Assembly (NCBI RefSeq): GCF_014192475.1
Contig: NZ_JACHXZ010000003.1
Coordinates: forward strand, 434,001 to 498,000
Direction of reading: 5' to 3'
DNA length: 64,000 bases
DNA from: Simiduia aestuariiviva
GTDB taxonomy: Bacteria > Pseudomonadota > Gammaproteobacteria > Pseudomonadales > Cellvibrionaceae
The notes under the pieces were generated by a model. The model had not been told where the DNA came from. It saw nothing but the letters and a program-made list of their open reading frames with translations, and did no database searches. Below are positions 26,800-35,664 of the stretch, one piece after another. Position 1 is the stretch's first letter. Every line of letters starts with the position of its first letter. Made by a program: the position numbers and the translations under genes.

Positions 26800-28600
26800 C
26801 AAGCCAAACTTTAAGCGGGGCGAAGTAATCGGCGATTGCCGATGCATCGAGGTTGGGCTGACCTGTGAGTGCTTCCATGGCGTTTTGCCAAGGCTGGCTG
26901 CTGCCCATGGCCATCATGGCTTGCAGCTTTTCACCGGCGGCTTTGTTGTTGTAAATAGAGCAGCGGTGTAAAGGGCCTTGATAGTTGGCGGTTTCACACA
27001 GTGCGCGATGGAACTGGAACTGCTGAATAAATGCCAAGAAGTAACGGGTGTAAGGCGTGTTACCGGGAATGTGGTATTTAGCGCCGGGATCGAAGTGATC
27101 TTCTGTGCGCGCAACGGGCGCGCTGATGCCTTGGTACTGCTCGCGCAACTGCCACCAGCCCTTGTTGTAATCAGCGGGTTTAATTTCGCCGTTAAAGACC
27201 TGCCAGCGCCACTTGTCCACCATCAGACCAAAGGGAAGAAAGGCGATTTTATCGAGCGCCATTTGCATCAAGTAGCCCAAATCCTCAGACACCGGAGGTT
27301 CTTCTTTTAACAGGCCAAGACTGACGAGATAGGAAGGCGTGATGGAAAGAGCAACCGTATCGCCTAAAGCCTCATGGAAGCCATCATTGGCACTGTTTTG
27401 AAATAGATAGGGCTGATGATTATAGGCGCGCTGGTAGTAGTTGTGGCCCAGCTCATGGTGCACCGTTTGGAAGTCTTCGCCATTTTTTTGAATGCACATT
27501 TTAATGCGCAGATCATCTTTGCTATCGAGGTTCCAGGCACTGGCGTGACACACCACTTCACGGTCGCGGGGCTTGGTAAATTGTGAGCGCTCCCAGAAGC
27601 TTTCGGGCAGGGGCGTAAAGCCCAGCGACGAGAAAAAATCTTCAGCGGTACGCACCATGCCCATTTCATTCATGCCGCTGTTCACAATCAGCGACGTTAA
27701 ATCGTAGCTTTGCTGACTGTTCTCAGGTTTAACCTTGTCGTACACATTGCCCCAGGTCTGCGCCCACATATTGCCGAGCATGTGCGCGGGAATTTTACCG
27801 GTTTTGGGGACCACGTCCTCACCGTAGGCATCGCTGAGTTTGGCGCGCACATGGCAATGCAGTGCGTCATACAATGGCTTAACCTTATTCCATTGGGCGT
27901 CCACATCGGCGGCGAAGGCATCGGGCTGTTGGTCATAGTTAGACCGCCACAATACAGAGAGATTTTCAAACCCCAAATCTTTGGCACCCGCATTGGCGAT
28001 CTCTACTTGGCGCTCATACAGGGGGCGCATCGGGGGCGACACTGAGCGCCAGCCTGCCCACATTTCACGCATCAGCGCTGGGTCTTTACCTTCAGCCAAA
28101 ATGTTGCTCATTTGCTGTAGGTCATAGCACTCGCCGGACTCGCGGCAGTACTTACCCTTGCCATACATACCCTGCATCTTGGAGCCGATGTCGGCCAGTT
28201 CGCCCGCCAGGGTTTCATCATCGGGCGAGGGGAAACTCAAGCCTAAACGCAAGGCATCCAATTTGCGGCGAACCACGGGATCGAGCGCAACGCCATCCCA
28301 GTTCTTCACCTGCTTAGCAAATTTCACCGCTTGCAAGGTGTACTCTTTACTGGCTTTGGCCTCGACAAATTGGCTGTCCATGTTGATGTAGGTAGACGCC
28401 AACCAACTGGCGCGCGAGGCGAACTCAGCGGTGGATTGCAGCGATTTTTCCGCCTCTGCAACAAATGCCTCAGCGCTCGCTTGATCGTATACCGGCGCGC
28501 TTGCGATAGTCGCTTTTTCAGCGCCATCCGGCTGACACGCCGACAAAACACTCACGGCCACCGCGGCCGCCAGCAAGGTCTTACTCGTTATTTTTTTCAT
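26765..28600 (-). CDS. M2-family (ACE-like) peptidyl-dipeptidase lipoprotein
   Basis: A 611-residue lipoprotein with lipobox VLSAC and acylated Cys 22. The zinc motif HELGH is at 382-386 (HHELGHNYYQ), and the third ligand Glu 410 lies in FHEALGD, exactly the M2 arrangement. The rest shows the helical architecture of angiotensin-converting enzyme, and the length fits a single-domain bacterial ACE homologue. M2 enzymes remove C-terminal dipeptides from oligopeptides in the periplasm. The start ATG 28600 has AGGAAA upstream. It follows the GST gene by ten bases and overlaps the P4H-like gene by 35 bases. Together with the POT transporter 1 kb away it may feed dipeptides into the cell. Confidence 0.92.
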   Translation of the reverse strand: MKKITSKTLLAAAVAVSVLSACQPDGAEKATIASAPVYDQASAEAFVAEAEKSLQSTAEFASRASWLASTYINMDSQFVEAKASKEYTLQAVKFAKQVKNWDGVALDPVVRRKLDALRLGLSFPSPDDETLAGELADIGSKMQGMYGKGKYCRESGECYDLQQMSNILAEGKDPALMREMWAGWRSVSPPMRPLYERQVEIANAGAKDLGFENLSVLWRSNYDQQPDAFAADVDAQWNKVKPLYDALHCHVRAKLSDAYGEDVVPKTGKIPAHMLGNMWAQTWGNVYDKVKPENSQQSYDLTSLIVNSGMNEMGMVRTAEDFFSSLGFTPLPESFWERSQFTKPRDREVVCHASAWNLDSKDDLRIKMCIQKNGEDFQTVHHELGHNYYQRAYNHQPYLFQNSANDGFHEALGDTVALSITPSYLVSLGLLKEEPPVSEDLGYLMQMALDKIAFLPFGLMVDKWRWQVFNGEIKPADYNKGWWQLREQYQGISAPVARTEDHFDPGAKYHIPGNTPYTRYFLAFIQQFQFHRALCETANYQGPLHRCSIYNNKAAGEKLQAMMAMGSSQPWQNAMEALTGQPNLDASAIADYFAPLKVWLDEQNEGRQCGW

Positions 28601-28610
28601 TGGAATTTCC

Positions 28611-29264
28611 TTAGTCTTGCCACTCATCGGCGGTTACGGTTTCTACTTCTTGTTCGGCGTCGGCAATCCACGCCTGCATTGCAGGCAGGCTTAACACCTG
28701 TTCAACATAGGCCATGCAGCGATCGCTGACCGGTAATTGATAGGTGTGAATGCGCATTGCCACGGGGGCGAAATAGGCATCCACAATGCCGATCTGACCG
28801 CCCAACCAAGGGCCGCCACTGGCATCCAGCAGGCTGTGCCATAACGCCTCAAGTCGGGCTAAATCCTGCTCGGCCCTGCCGCGCAGTGGCGCTTTAAACG
28901 GCACTTTGCGGCAATTCATGGGGTAGTGTTTTCGCAACTCGGGAAAACCCGCGTGCATTTCCATGACGGCAGACATGGCCAAGCCCTGAACCACGGGATC
29001 TTTTGGCCAATTGGCGCTGTCGGGAAAATTGCGGTACACGTATTCGATAATGGCCATTGAATCCCACACGCGCACCTTGCCGTGCAGCAAGGCAGGCACT
29101 CGTCCAGACGGCGAGTAACTGTAGATCTCTTGCTGAAACTGGTGGGTATCCAGCGGCAGTCGGATTTCGTCGAAGGCGATGTCGTTTAATTTCAGGTACA
29201 GCCAGGCGCGCAGCGACCAGCTCGAATAGTTTTTATTGCCAATAACCAGCGTTAGTTCAGCCAT
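28611..29264 (-). CDS. Glutathione S-transferase family protein
   Basis: A 217-residue cytosolic protein. The N-terminal thioredoxin-like half holds NYSSWSLRAW, which carries the glutathione-activating serine region, and SGRVPALLHG with the cis-proline; the D-S-M-A-I-I-E-Y motif follows. The C-terminal half is helical. It resembles the family of bacterial GSTs annotated only generally; the substrate is not known. It lies between the GNAT gene (23 bases upstream) and the M2 peptidase gene (10 bases downstream) and is surely co-transcribed with them. Confidence 0.88.
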   Translation of the reverse strand: MAELTLVIGNKNYSSWSLRAWLYLKLNDIAFDEIRLPLDTHQFQQEIYSYSPSGRVPALLHGKVRVWDSMAIIEYVYRNFPDSANWPKDPVVQGLAMSAVMEMHAGFPELRKHYPMNCRKVPFKAPLRGRAEQDLARLEALWHSLLDASGGPWLGGQIGIVDAYFAPVAMRIHTYQLPVSDRCMAYVEQVLSLPAMQAWIADAEQEVETVTADEWQD

Positions 29265-29287
29265 TTTGGTGTTTGCACTCAGTAAAT

Positions 29288-29827
29288 TTATTGTTCATCG
29301 ACGGTCTTATACAGACTGAAGCCACATTTTTGGTAATTGGGTAAGGCGGCGGGATGATCTTTGTCACAGGTGTGTACCCACAGGCGGCGTGCGCCAGCAC
29401 GCCAGCCCCGCGCGATAGCCGCGCTCAACAGCGGGCGACCCAAGCCCTGGCCAAACGCCCAGGGCAGCAAACCAAAATAACGGATTTCCACCTGATCACC
29501 CACCACACTCAGCTCAAAATAACCGGCCTCCCGGCCCGCCACATGAAGCACCGAGGTAATAATGCGTTCCTGCGGCTCAACCGCCGGTTCTGGCGCCTCG
29601 CCCAAGCCGTTCACATAGGCACGCCAGCGGTCGTCCGACCAGTCCGCCTTGTCTGTCCACTGCCAAGGGCCGCCTACAGACAGATAAAAGCGCCGATTGA
29701 CGGCGGGATCAGACGGCACCAGCTCCACTAATTGCGCATCCTCATTCATAAAGGGTGCCGCGTCAGCAGGTTTAGGCTCCGTCATTTCAAGGTAATAGGT
29801 TTGACCGGGCAAGGCGAACTCTCGCAA
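29288..29827 (-). CDS. GNAT-family N-acetyltransferase
   Basis: A 179-residue cytoplasmic acetyltransferase. The acetyl-CoA binding region is visible as FGQGLGRPLLSAAI (Q/R-x-x-G-x-G/A), followed by LWVHTCDKDHPAALPNYQKCGF, the usual end of the GNAT fold. The N-terminal part (about 1-90) is not conserved in a way that tells the substrate. The start is TTG 29827 in my reading; a TATAAT lies about 16 bases upstream on the minus strand, giving a very short leader, so the start is uncertain (ATG 29785 is a possible alternative). It is the first gene of the GNAT-GST-M2-P4H operon. Confidence 0.82.
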   Translation of the reverse strand: MREFALPGQTYYLEMTEPKPADAAPFMNEDAQLVELVPSDPAVNRRFYLSVGGPWQWTDKADWSDDRWRAYVNGLGEAPEPAVEPQERIITSVLHVAGREAGYFELSVVGDQVEIRYFGLLPWAFGQGLGRPLLSAAIARGWRAGARRLWVHTCDKDHPAALPNYQKCGFSLYKTVDEQ

Positions 29828-29950
29828 TTTCCATTCTGATTATAGGACGATGGCAGGCGCGCATCCCTCATAGCCAGACACTGAGCGGGTCCTAAGCTCA
29901 CAATAAGCCCACAAGTAGAAGCGCCACGCCACAGGCCCCACTGTCAGCCA

Positions 29951-29973
29951 TAAAAAAGCCCGGCGAACCGGGC
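29951..29973 (-). terminator. Intrinsic terminator after the DUF962 gene
   Basis: GCCCGG (29958-29963) pairs with CCGGGC (29968-29973) around CGAA, and on the minus strand the stem is followed by six T. It lies 24 bases after the stop of the DUF962 gene. Confidence 0.85.
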
Positions 29974-29996
29974 AAGAGCACGATAAAACCGACGCA

Positions 29997-30305
29997 TTAA
30001 AAAGTTAACTTGCCCGTGAGCATATCTTTGTACATCACCCAATCGCCAATAAAGCTATAACCGGGATACTTAAAGGTGGCGGGTTTATTCTGCTCGAAGT
30101 AAAAATGGCCTACCCAGGCAAATCCATACCCCTGTAACACGCCCACTAACAGCCACCAGGGGTTGAGTGTGTAGATAGCAAATACCAATAACATCAGTGC
30201 CACCGTCGAGCCCATAAAGTGCATTCGACGACACACTCTGTTGGCATGCTCCGCTAAGTAATAGGGGTAGAACTCCCTAAAACTGTTGAAATGTTCGGTT
30301 GACAT
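29997..30305 (-). CDS. DUF962 / Mpo1-like protein
   Basis: A 102-residue inner-membrane protein with two hydrophobic hairpin segments (about 30-50 and 52-68). The His-containing pattern H-A-N-R-x-x-x-R-x-H-F-M-G-S and the W-V-G-H-F-Y-F-E-Q-N-K-P-A-T-F signature are those of the DUF962/Mpo1 family. Yeast Mpo1 is a dioxygenase acting on 2-hydroxy fatty acids, so this may do similar lipid chemistry; the link is by family only. GGAGG precedes ATG 30305. It lies 42 bases after the RND permease gene on the same strand and may be part of that operon. Confidence 0.85.
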   Translation of the reverse strand: MSTEHFNSFREFYPYYLAEHANRVCRRMHFMGSTVALMLLVFAIYTLNPWWLLVGVLQGYGFAWVGHFYFEQNKPATFKYPGYSFIGDWVMYKDMLTGKLTF

Positions 30306-30347
30306 TGCTCACTCCTCCACAAATTTTACGGGCCGATCGCAACCAAC

Positions 30348-33300
30348 TTACGCCAATGCCTGCGCACCTGCCAGTGCAAAATGGCGCTTGCGAGCAAACA
30401 GTACAAAGGCCGCCGGCACGAACAAAAATGACAGCAGCGTGGTCAACACAGTGCCACCGGCAATAGCAATGGCGAAGGGGGGCCAAAAGCCGCCGCCCGC
30501 CAAGATCAGGGGCAGAAAGCCACCCACCGTGGTGATGGTTGTGGAGGTGATATGCCGACCACAGCGCATCACGCCAGCCACTATATCTACCTCATCGCCA
30601 CGCACTGCGTTGGCGTCCGATTTTAATTCCGCCAAGATGACGATGGCCGCGTTAATGGCCAAGCCCATCAACCCCAGCAAACCAATAATTACCGTGAACC
30701 CAAACGCGTACCCAAATAGATAGACACACAACAATCCCAAGCCAATGGATTGAAAGGCCGCAGCGAAAATAATCACACTGATGCGGAACGAGTTAAAACT
30801 TAATACAACCACTAGCACCAACAGCGTCAGAATAAGCCCCACTGATCCCATGAGATCGTGCACCGCCTCATCGCGCTCAGCGCCCTCGCCTCCCAGCTCC
30901 AACCGGTAACCCGCCGGCAGGGTAAAGCCTCGGCGCTCGAGCTCTCGCTGCACGGCCGCCACCGCGTCGGCGGGCAGTACGCCATCGCGCAGAAAAGCTT
31001 GCACCGTGTTCACGCGCTCCCCGTTGCGACGCGCGATAGCACCCTGAGTTGGCTGCAATGCCAAGCGGGCAATGCCGCTCAGTGGGACGCCTTGATTGCC
31101 ACTGGTGGCGGGCGATACAAATTGAAATTGCTGGAGGCGATCCAGATCCCGTCGGGCCTCCGCGTGCATGCGCACGCGCACCGGAATTTCCGTGGTGCCT
31201 TCAATAAGCGAACCGCGCACCACACCATCTAAACCCGCCTGCAGTTGCTGCGATAAATCGACCAACTGAAATTGGGCGCGTCGGGCGACGTCCTCATCCA
31301 CATCCAGCCACAACTTCGGCACCGCCGCAGACAAGGACGCTCGCGTGTGCGAAACGCTCGCAACCGCCGCCATGGCGCCGCGCACTTCGTCGCCCTTGGC
31401 CTTTAACACAGCCAAACTTGGGCCAAACACACGCAGCTCCACCGGCGCCTCAAAGGGCGGCCCCTGCTCCAATTTACGCACTAATATTTGTGCCTGCGGA
31501 AAACGCGCGTCCAAGCGCTGCTGTAAATCCGGAATCAATGCGTTGGCAATCTTAAAGTGCGGCGTTTTGACCATTGCCTGCGCATAGTTGGCCGAACCGT
31601 CGCGACCAAACATGAGGTTGTAATAAAACGACGGCGCCGCGCTCCCCACAAACCAATGGGCAGAAGATATCTCCGGCTCATCTGATTTCAAATAGGCATC
31701 AATCTGCTCAACCAAGGTGCGCGTTTGTTGAATGCTGGCATGTTCGGGCAAATATACTTCGATGTGAAACATGTCGCGATCAGAGGCGGGAAAGAATTGC
31801 TCGGTGAGTTGACTGGCCGCCACAAACCCCAACAATGGCAAGCTCGACACTGCCACCAAGGTGGCTATTGGGCGTCGCATGGCCGACAAAATTAACTGCT
31901 CAGCGCGCGCACTTAAGGCCGCGTTCGAACAGCCGCGCTGCAACCAGTGCCCGCCCTGTGCCTCTTGGGGCAACCAACGACCGGCGAGCCCGGCAATTAA
32001 CGTGTGTGAAATCAGCCAAGAACCCACCAACGAAAAAATAACCGATAACGCAATGCCACCCACAAACTCTCCCGCCGGTCCCGGCATGAGCACAATGGGC
32101 ATAAACGCCAGCACAGTGGTCAGAGTGGAGCCCAACAGTGGCAGCCATAAATGGCGTACGGAACGCAGTACGGCTTGGGTGCGCGCTTGACCCGCCTGCC
32201 GCTCGCGGGCAATGGAGTCCACCATAACGATGGCGTTATCCACCATGATTCCCAGCGCAACAATTAAACCGGTTACCGACATTTGGTGGATCGGCAAACC
32301 ATAAAATTTCATTACCGATAACGTAAACAGCGCGGTCAGGGGCAAGGCCAGGGCGACAATAACGGCCGAGCGCCACCCCAAGGTGAAAAACAACACCAAA
32401 AAAATTAACCCAAATCCAAGCACCACATTGCCGATCAAATCACTGAGTCGCTGCTCCGTGTAGCCACGCTGATCGAATAAACTTTCCAGTGCCACGTTGG
32501 CAGGCAAAACTTCACTGAAGTCCATCAGCTTGCGATCGACTTTTTCGCTCCAGCGGTCTATGCGCTCATCGGCCAACATACTGATCGCCACCACCACTGC
32601 GCGCTCGCCGTGCACCAGAGCCAATGATTTCTGTGGCGTTTTTTCACCGCGGTACACGCTGGCCACATCGCCCACCAGCAAACTGCCCTCTTGGGGCGAT
32701 TGCAAAGGCACGCGGCGCACGCGCTCGACGTTATCGATGGCGCCGCGCACTTCGACGGCAATGGTTTGCGCGCCGGCACCCAATTCACCGGCGGCGACTT
32801 TACTGTCGGCGCGACTTATCGCCTCGGCAATGGCAGCCGAGGTCAGCCCCAGTCGACTTAAAATTGCGTTATCGACATCAACGTGAATTTCTTCCTGCAC
32901 TTCACCAAAGCGCTCCACTCGCCAACTGCCGGGCAGCGCCCGCAATCGACTTTCCAGCTCTTGTGCATAGCGCCCCAACACCGCCATATCCGGTGTGCCA
33001 GCCCCCTGCCAACGCAACGCCAGGATGCGGGTAAACGCGTGACTGCGATTGTCGATCAGCCGCGAGGGCAGTACACCCTGCGGCAACTCGCTTTGCACTT
33101 CGTCAATTAACGCCCGGGTGCGCGACCAAAGCCCTGCCACTTGATCGCCACCCACGCTGCCTTTTAGCTCGATAACAATCACCGACAAGCCGGCCTTGGA
33201 GGTGGAGGTCACGGATTCGATAGCCGCCAGCTCGCGCACTTTATTTTCGATTTTTTCCGTCACGAGTACCTCTACCCGCTCAGCACTTGCACCGGGGTAA

Positions 33301-33446
33301 GGGGTCAAAATCGTGGCGTGGCGACCGGCAATATAGGGGTCTTCAGATAGCGGTAAGGTATTCACTGCAGCCAAGCCGCCGACAATCAACACCGCGATAA
33401 CCATCACTATCAGACGCGGGTTTTCCACAAAACTTTTTACCAGCAT
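30348..33446 (-). CDS. Efflux RND transporter permease
   Basis: A 1032-residue inner-membrane RND pump. It has the usual plan of twelve transmembrane helices with two large periplasmic loops, a first TM at about residues 11-30, a TM cluster at about 335-480, another at about 525-545 and a last cluster from about 860. The TM4 motif is GIMVDNAIVMVDS: the first Asp of the AcrB proton relay pair is kept, while the second is Asn. This is seen in other non-AcrB subfamilies, so it may still be a normal proton-driven pump. The ATG shares a base with the adaptor's stop (TGATG), indicating coupling. No outer-membrane channel gene is present nearby. The substrate is unknown. Confidence 0.92.
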   Translation of the reverse strand: MLVKSFVENPRLIVMVIAVLIVGGLAAVNTLPLSEDPYIAGRHATILTPYPGASAERVEVLVTEKIENKVRELAAIESVTSTSKAGLSVIVIELKGSVGGDQVAGLWSRTRALIDEVQSELPQGVLPSRLIDNRSHAFTRILALRWQGAGTPDMAVLGRYAQELESRLRALPGSWRVERFGEVQEEIHVDVDNAILSRLGLTSAAIAEAISRADSKVAAGELGAGAQTIAVEVRGAIDNVERVRRVPLQSPQEGSLLVGDVASVYRGEKTPQKSLALVHGERAVVVAISMLADERIDRWSEKVDRKLMDFSEVLPANVALESLFDQRGYTEQRLSDLIGNVVLGFGLIFLVLFFTLGWRSAVIVALALPLTALFTLSVMKFYGLPIHQMSVTGLIVALGIMVDNAIVMVDSIARERQAGQARTQAVLRSVRHLWLPLLGSTLTTVLAFMPIVLMPGPAGEFVGGIALSVIFSLVGSWLISHTLIAGLAGRWLPQEAQGGHWLQRGCSNAALSARAEQLILSAMRRPIATLVAVSSLPLLGFVAASQLTEQFFPASDRDMFHIEVYLPEHASIQQTRTLVEQIDAYLKSDEPEISSAHWFVGSAAPSFYYNLMFGRDGSANYAQAMVKTPHFKIANALIPDLQQRLDARFPQAQILVRKLEQGPPFEAPVELRVFGPSLAVLKAKGDEVRGAMAAVASVSHTRASLSAAVPKLWLDVDEDVARRAQFQLVDLSQQLQAGLDGVVRGSLIEGTTEIPVRVRMHAEARRDLDRLQQFQFVSPATSGNQGVPLSGIARLALQPTQGAIARRNGERVNTVQAFLRDGVLPADAVAAVQRELERRGFTLPAGYRLELGGEGAERDEAVHDLMGSVGLILTLLVLVVVLSFNSFRISVIIFAAAFQSIGLGLLCVYLFGYAFGFTVIIGLLGLMGLAINAAIVILAELKSDANAVRGDEVDIVAGVMRCGRHITSTTITTVGGFLPLILAGGGFWPPFAIAIAGGTVLTTLLSFLFVPAAFVLFARKRHFALAGAQALA

Positions 33447-34594
33447 CAACGCGCCTCCGATGTCAGCCCAATTTGCGGCACGGCAACGGGTTCTGCATCG
33501 CTAGTGACCACCTGCTGCCCCGGCGCAAAACGATGCACACCCGCGGCGACAATTTGTTCGCCATCATTTAGCGCACCGGAGACAAAGACTTGATCGTCGC
33601 GACTGTGGTGAATCTGTACATCGCGGGTCTGAATGCGAAAAGCACTGTCCTGCTGGACGAGGGCATAGACAGTCCACCGCCCCCGCACACCGTCGGTAAT
33701 CGCATCGGCAGGTATCCAAAAGCCCTCCGTTGCCACCTGCTCACTCATAATCAGCTGAATGATATCGCCATTGAAGGCGCGCGCATCGGCGGGCATGAGC
33801 AGCCGCACTGTCACCGTATTAGTGACGGGATTGACATCCGCACCCACCGTTAACACCCGCCCCATAAAGTGCTGGTCGCGCAATTGCAGTCCGGCGCTTT
33901 GGCCAACGCTTAATTGCAAGGCAAATGCCACTGGCACGCCCACCACGGCTTCCATGGCCGCCACTTCCTGCAGCCGAATGACTGGGCTGCCAGCGGCCAC
34001 CACGGTGCCTTGATCGGCAAATCGCCGCGCCACCACACCATCGTAGGGGGCCTTCAAGCTCGCCTTGCGCAACCGGCTGGCCACGTTGTCGAGTGAGGCG
34101 CGCAGGGCATCGGCGCTGGCGGTGAGGGTCTTTTGTTCCGTGAGGAGTTCGTCGAGCCGCTGCTGGGAAGCAAAGCCACTGGCCTGCAGCGATTGATGGC
34201 GCTCAATGTTGGCTCGATTTAATTGCTGTCGCGCCTGGGTATCATCGAGTTGCGCCCGCAGTTGGGCGCGCTCGGTCACCAATAGTTCGGTATCGAGCAG
34301 TGCCAAAACATCGCCTTGTGCCACGCGATCGCCGTCGTTAACCCGCATTTCGGCAACCCGACCGCCCAACTCGAAGCCCACGTCGGCGTCCTGACGGGCG
34401 GCCACGCGCCCAGCAAAGCGCCGCTCGACACCGTAGTGAGCCTGCTGCACCACACGCATACTCGCGGCGGTCAGCAAATAGCCTTCTGCCTCTTGCGCAC
34501 CGGTGGACCGCCATGCCGCCGCCAACAGCAGCGCAGCGGCCACCATAAACACAGGGGCAAAGACCCAATAACGCCGAATCACACGCTTGAACAC
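33446..34594 (-). CDS. RND efflux periplasmic adaptor (membrane fusion protein)
   Basis: A 382-residue adaptor. An N-terminal anchor (about residues 12-28, VFAPVFMVAAALLLAAAW) is followed by a biotinyl-lipoyl half (GFELGGRVAEMRVNDGDRVAQGDVLALLD), an alpha-hairpin of about 70 residues, the second lipoyl half (ASLKAPYDGVVARRFADQGTVV) and beta-barrel domains. I start at GTG 34594, which has AGAGG nine bases upstream; GTG 34600 is possible, and the longer frame to TTG 34669 would run into the operator. It is the first gene of the RND operon, divergent from the TetR regulator. Confidence 0.9.
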   Translation of the reverse strand: MFKRVIRRYWVFAPVFMVAAALLLAAAWRSTGAQEAEGYLLTAASMRVVQQAHYGVERRFAGRVAARQDADVGFELGGRVAEMRVNDGDRVAQGDVLALLDTELLVTERAQLRAQLDDTQARQQLNRANIERHQSLQASGFASQQRLDELLTEQKTLTASADALRASLDNVASRLRKASLKAPYDGVVARRFADQGTVVAAGSPVIRLQEVAAMEAVVGVPVAFALQLSVGQSAGLQLRDQHFMGRVLTVGADVNPVTNTVTVRLLMPADARAFNGDIIQLIMSEQVATEGFWIPADAITDGVRGRWTVYALVQQDSAFRIQTRDVQIHHSRDDQVFVSGALNDGEQIVAAGVHRFAPGQQVVTSDAEPVAVPQIGLTSEAR

Positions 34595-34661
34595 AACCAC
34601 AAACCTCTCTTGGTGCGCCCCCTGCAGATTGCGCCAAGACGGCAACGGCTGCGGGAGCGCT

Positions 34662-34726
34662 AAAAACAAAACTGGACGATGCAGTCTAGAATAATTAAAT
34701 TAGACTGATCCGTCCAGTTTGTTTTT
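34662..34726. promoter_or_regulatory. TetR-type operator: long inverted repeat between efflux operon and regulator
   Basis: The left arm AAACTGGACGATGCAGTCTA (34669-34688) and the right arm TAGACTGATCCGTCCAGTTT (34701-34720) are inverted copies with few mismatches. The symmetry extends outwards through A/T-rich flanks (34662-34726). The spacer is 12 bases of A/T-rich DNA. It sits between the divergent adaptor and TetR starts, so the regulator probably controls both. Confidence 0.85.
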
Positions 34727-34754
34727 GTAAGAATGTTTCAGTTAAACTGCTGCC

Positions 34755-35384
34755 ATGAATACACCCGCCAAAAAAGCCACTCGCGGTCGAAGCGAAGAAA
34801 AGCGTCAGCAAATCATTCGCGCCGCCAGCCATTTGTTCACTGAGCAGGGCTACTTAAGCACCAGTATGGACCAGGTGGCAGAGGCCGCGGGCGTATCCAA
34901 GCAAACGGTGTACAGCCACTTTGGTGCCAAAGACGACCTGTTCCGCTTCTGCGTCGAGGATCGGTGCATCGCCAACGCGATGAACGATGAGGTGCTCAAC
35001 GACAAAGCCCCCCTGCGCGACGTTCTCGTTCGCTTTGCCCAACATTTTCAAGAGCTCATTCAAAGTCGTGAGGCCGTACAGCTGTGCCGTTTGTGTGCAG
35101 CCAATGCCGAAATCCACCCCGAAATCTCACAAATGTTCTTTGCAGCGGGCCCCGCTCAAGTTGAATTGACCCTACAGCGCTTTTTGGCCCGTAAAGTCAC
35201 GCAAGGTGAGCTGTGTTGCGACGACGTTGCCATGGCCGCAGACCAGCTGCTAAGCCTGATGAAAACCAACGACCACTTTCGCGCCCTGATAGGCCTGCCC
35301 GCGCAAAGCACTGAGAGCGAGCTGCAGCGCTACATTGAGCGCTCGGTGGACATGTTCCTGGCGCTCTATGGTGCGCGCGCCTAA
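34755..35384 (+). CDS. TetR/AcrR-family transcriptional regulator
   Basis: A 209-residue regulator. The N-terminal helix-turn-helix (about residues 17-63) shows RQQIIRAASHLFTEQGY, TSMDQVAEAAGVSKQTVYSHFGAKDDLF. The C-terminal half looks like the AefR-type ligand-binding domain (FLARKVTQGEL, AADQLLSL). It should bind the palindrome next to its start and repress the RND efflux operon, and likely itself, until an unknown ligand binds. It is divergent from the adaptor gene. Confidence 0.92.
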   Translation: MNTPAKKATRGRSEEKRQQIIRAASHLFTEQGYLSTSMDQVAEAAGVSKQTVYSHFGAKDDLFRFCVEDRCIANAMNDEVLNDKAPLRDVLVRFAQHFQELIQSREAVQLCRLCAANAEIHPEISQMFFAAGPAQVELTLQRFLARKVTQGELCCDDVAMAADQLLSLMKTNDHFRALIGLPAQSTESELQRYIERSVDMFLALYGARA

Positions 35385-35617
35385 CCGCTCCACCACACGC
35401 CCCGCCAACGAATGTAATCAGCTATTGCCCATAATTGTGCTGCTGAGCCATACAACCCAGCGACACCGCGACGCGGAGCAATAACCAAACAGCCGTAGGC
35501 TGCAACTGCGCAAGAAATCACCCTCAGCGTGACACCATCAGCTCATCGCACAGACTTTTTTGCAAAAAAATCTCATAAAAACCCACCTTAACGATTAAAT
35601 GTTGCACAGAAGGTGTT

Positions 35618-35623
35618 TATAAT
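35618..35623 (+). promoter_or_regulatory. -10 element (TATAAT) upstream of the aminotransferase gene
   Basis: A consensus TATAAT is followed by a GC-rich discriminator and lies 41 bases before the TTG start. The matching -35 position holds only TTAAAT. The 234 bases between the TetR gene and this site show nothing else. Confidence 0.5.
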
Positions 35624-35664
35624 CCCGCCCGTTTTTGTAGTCGCATTACAAACAGAGGTCCAAA

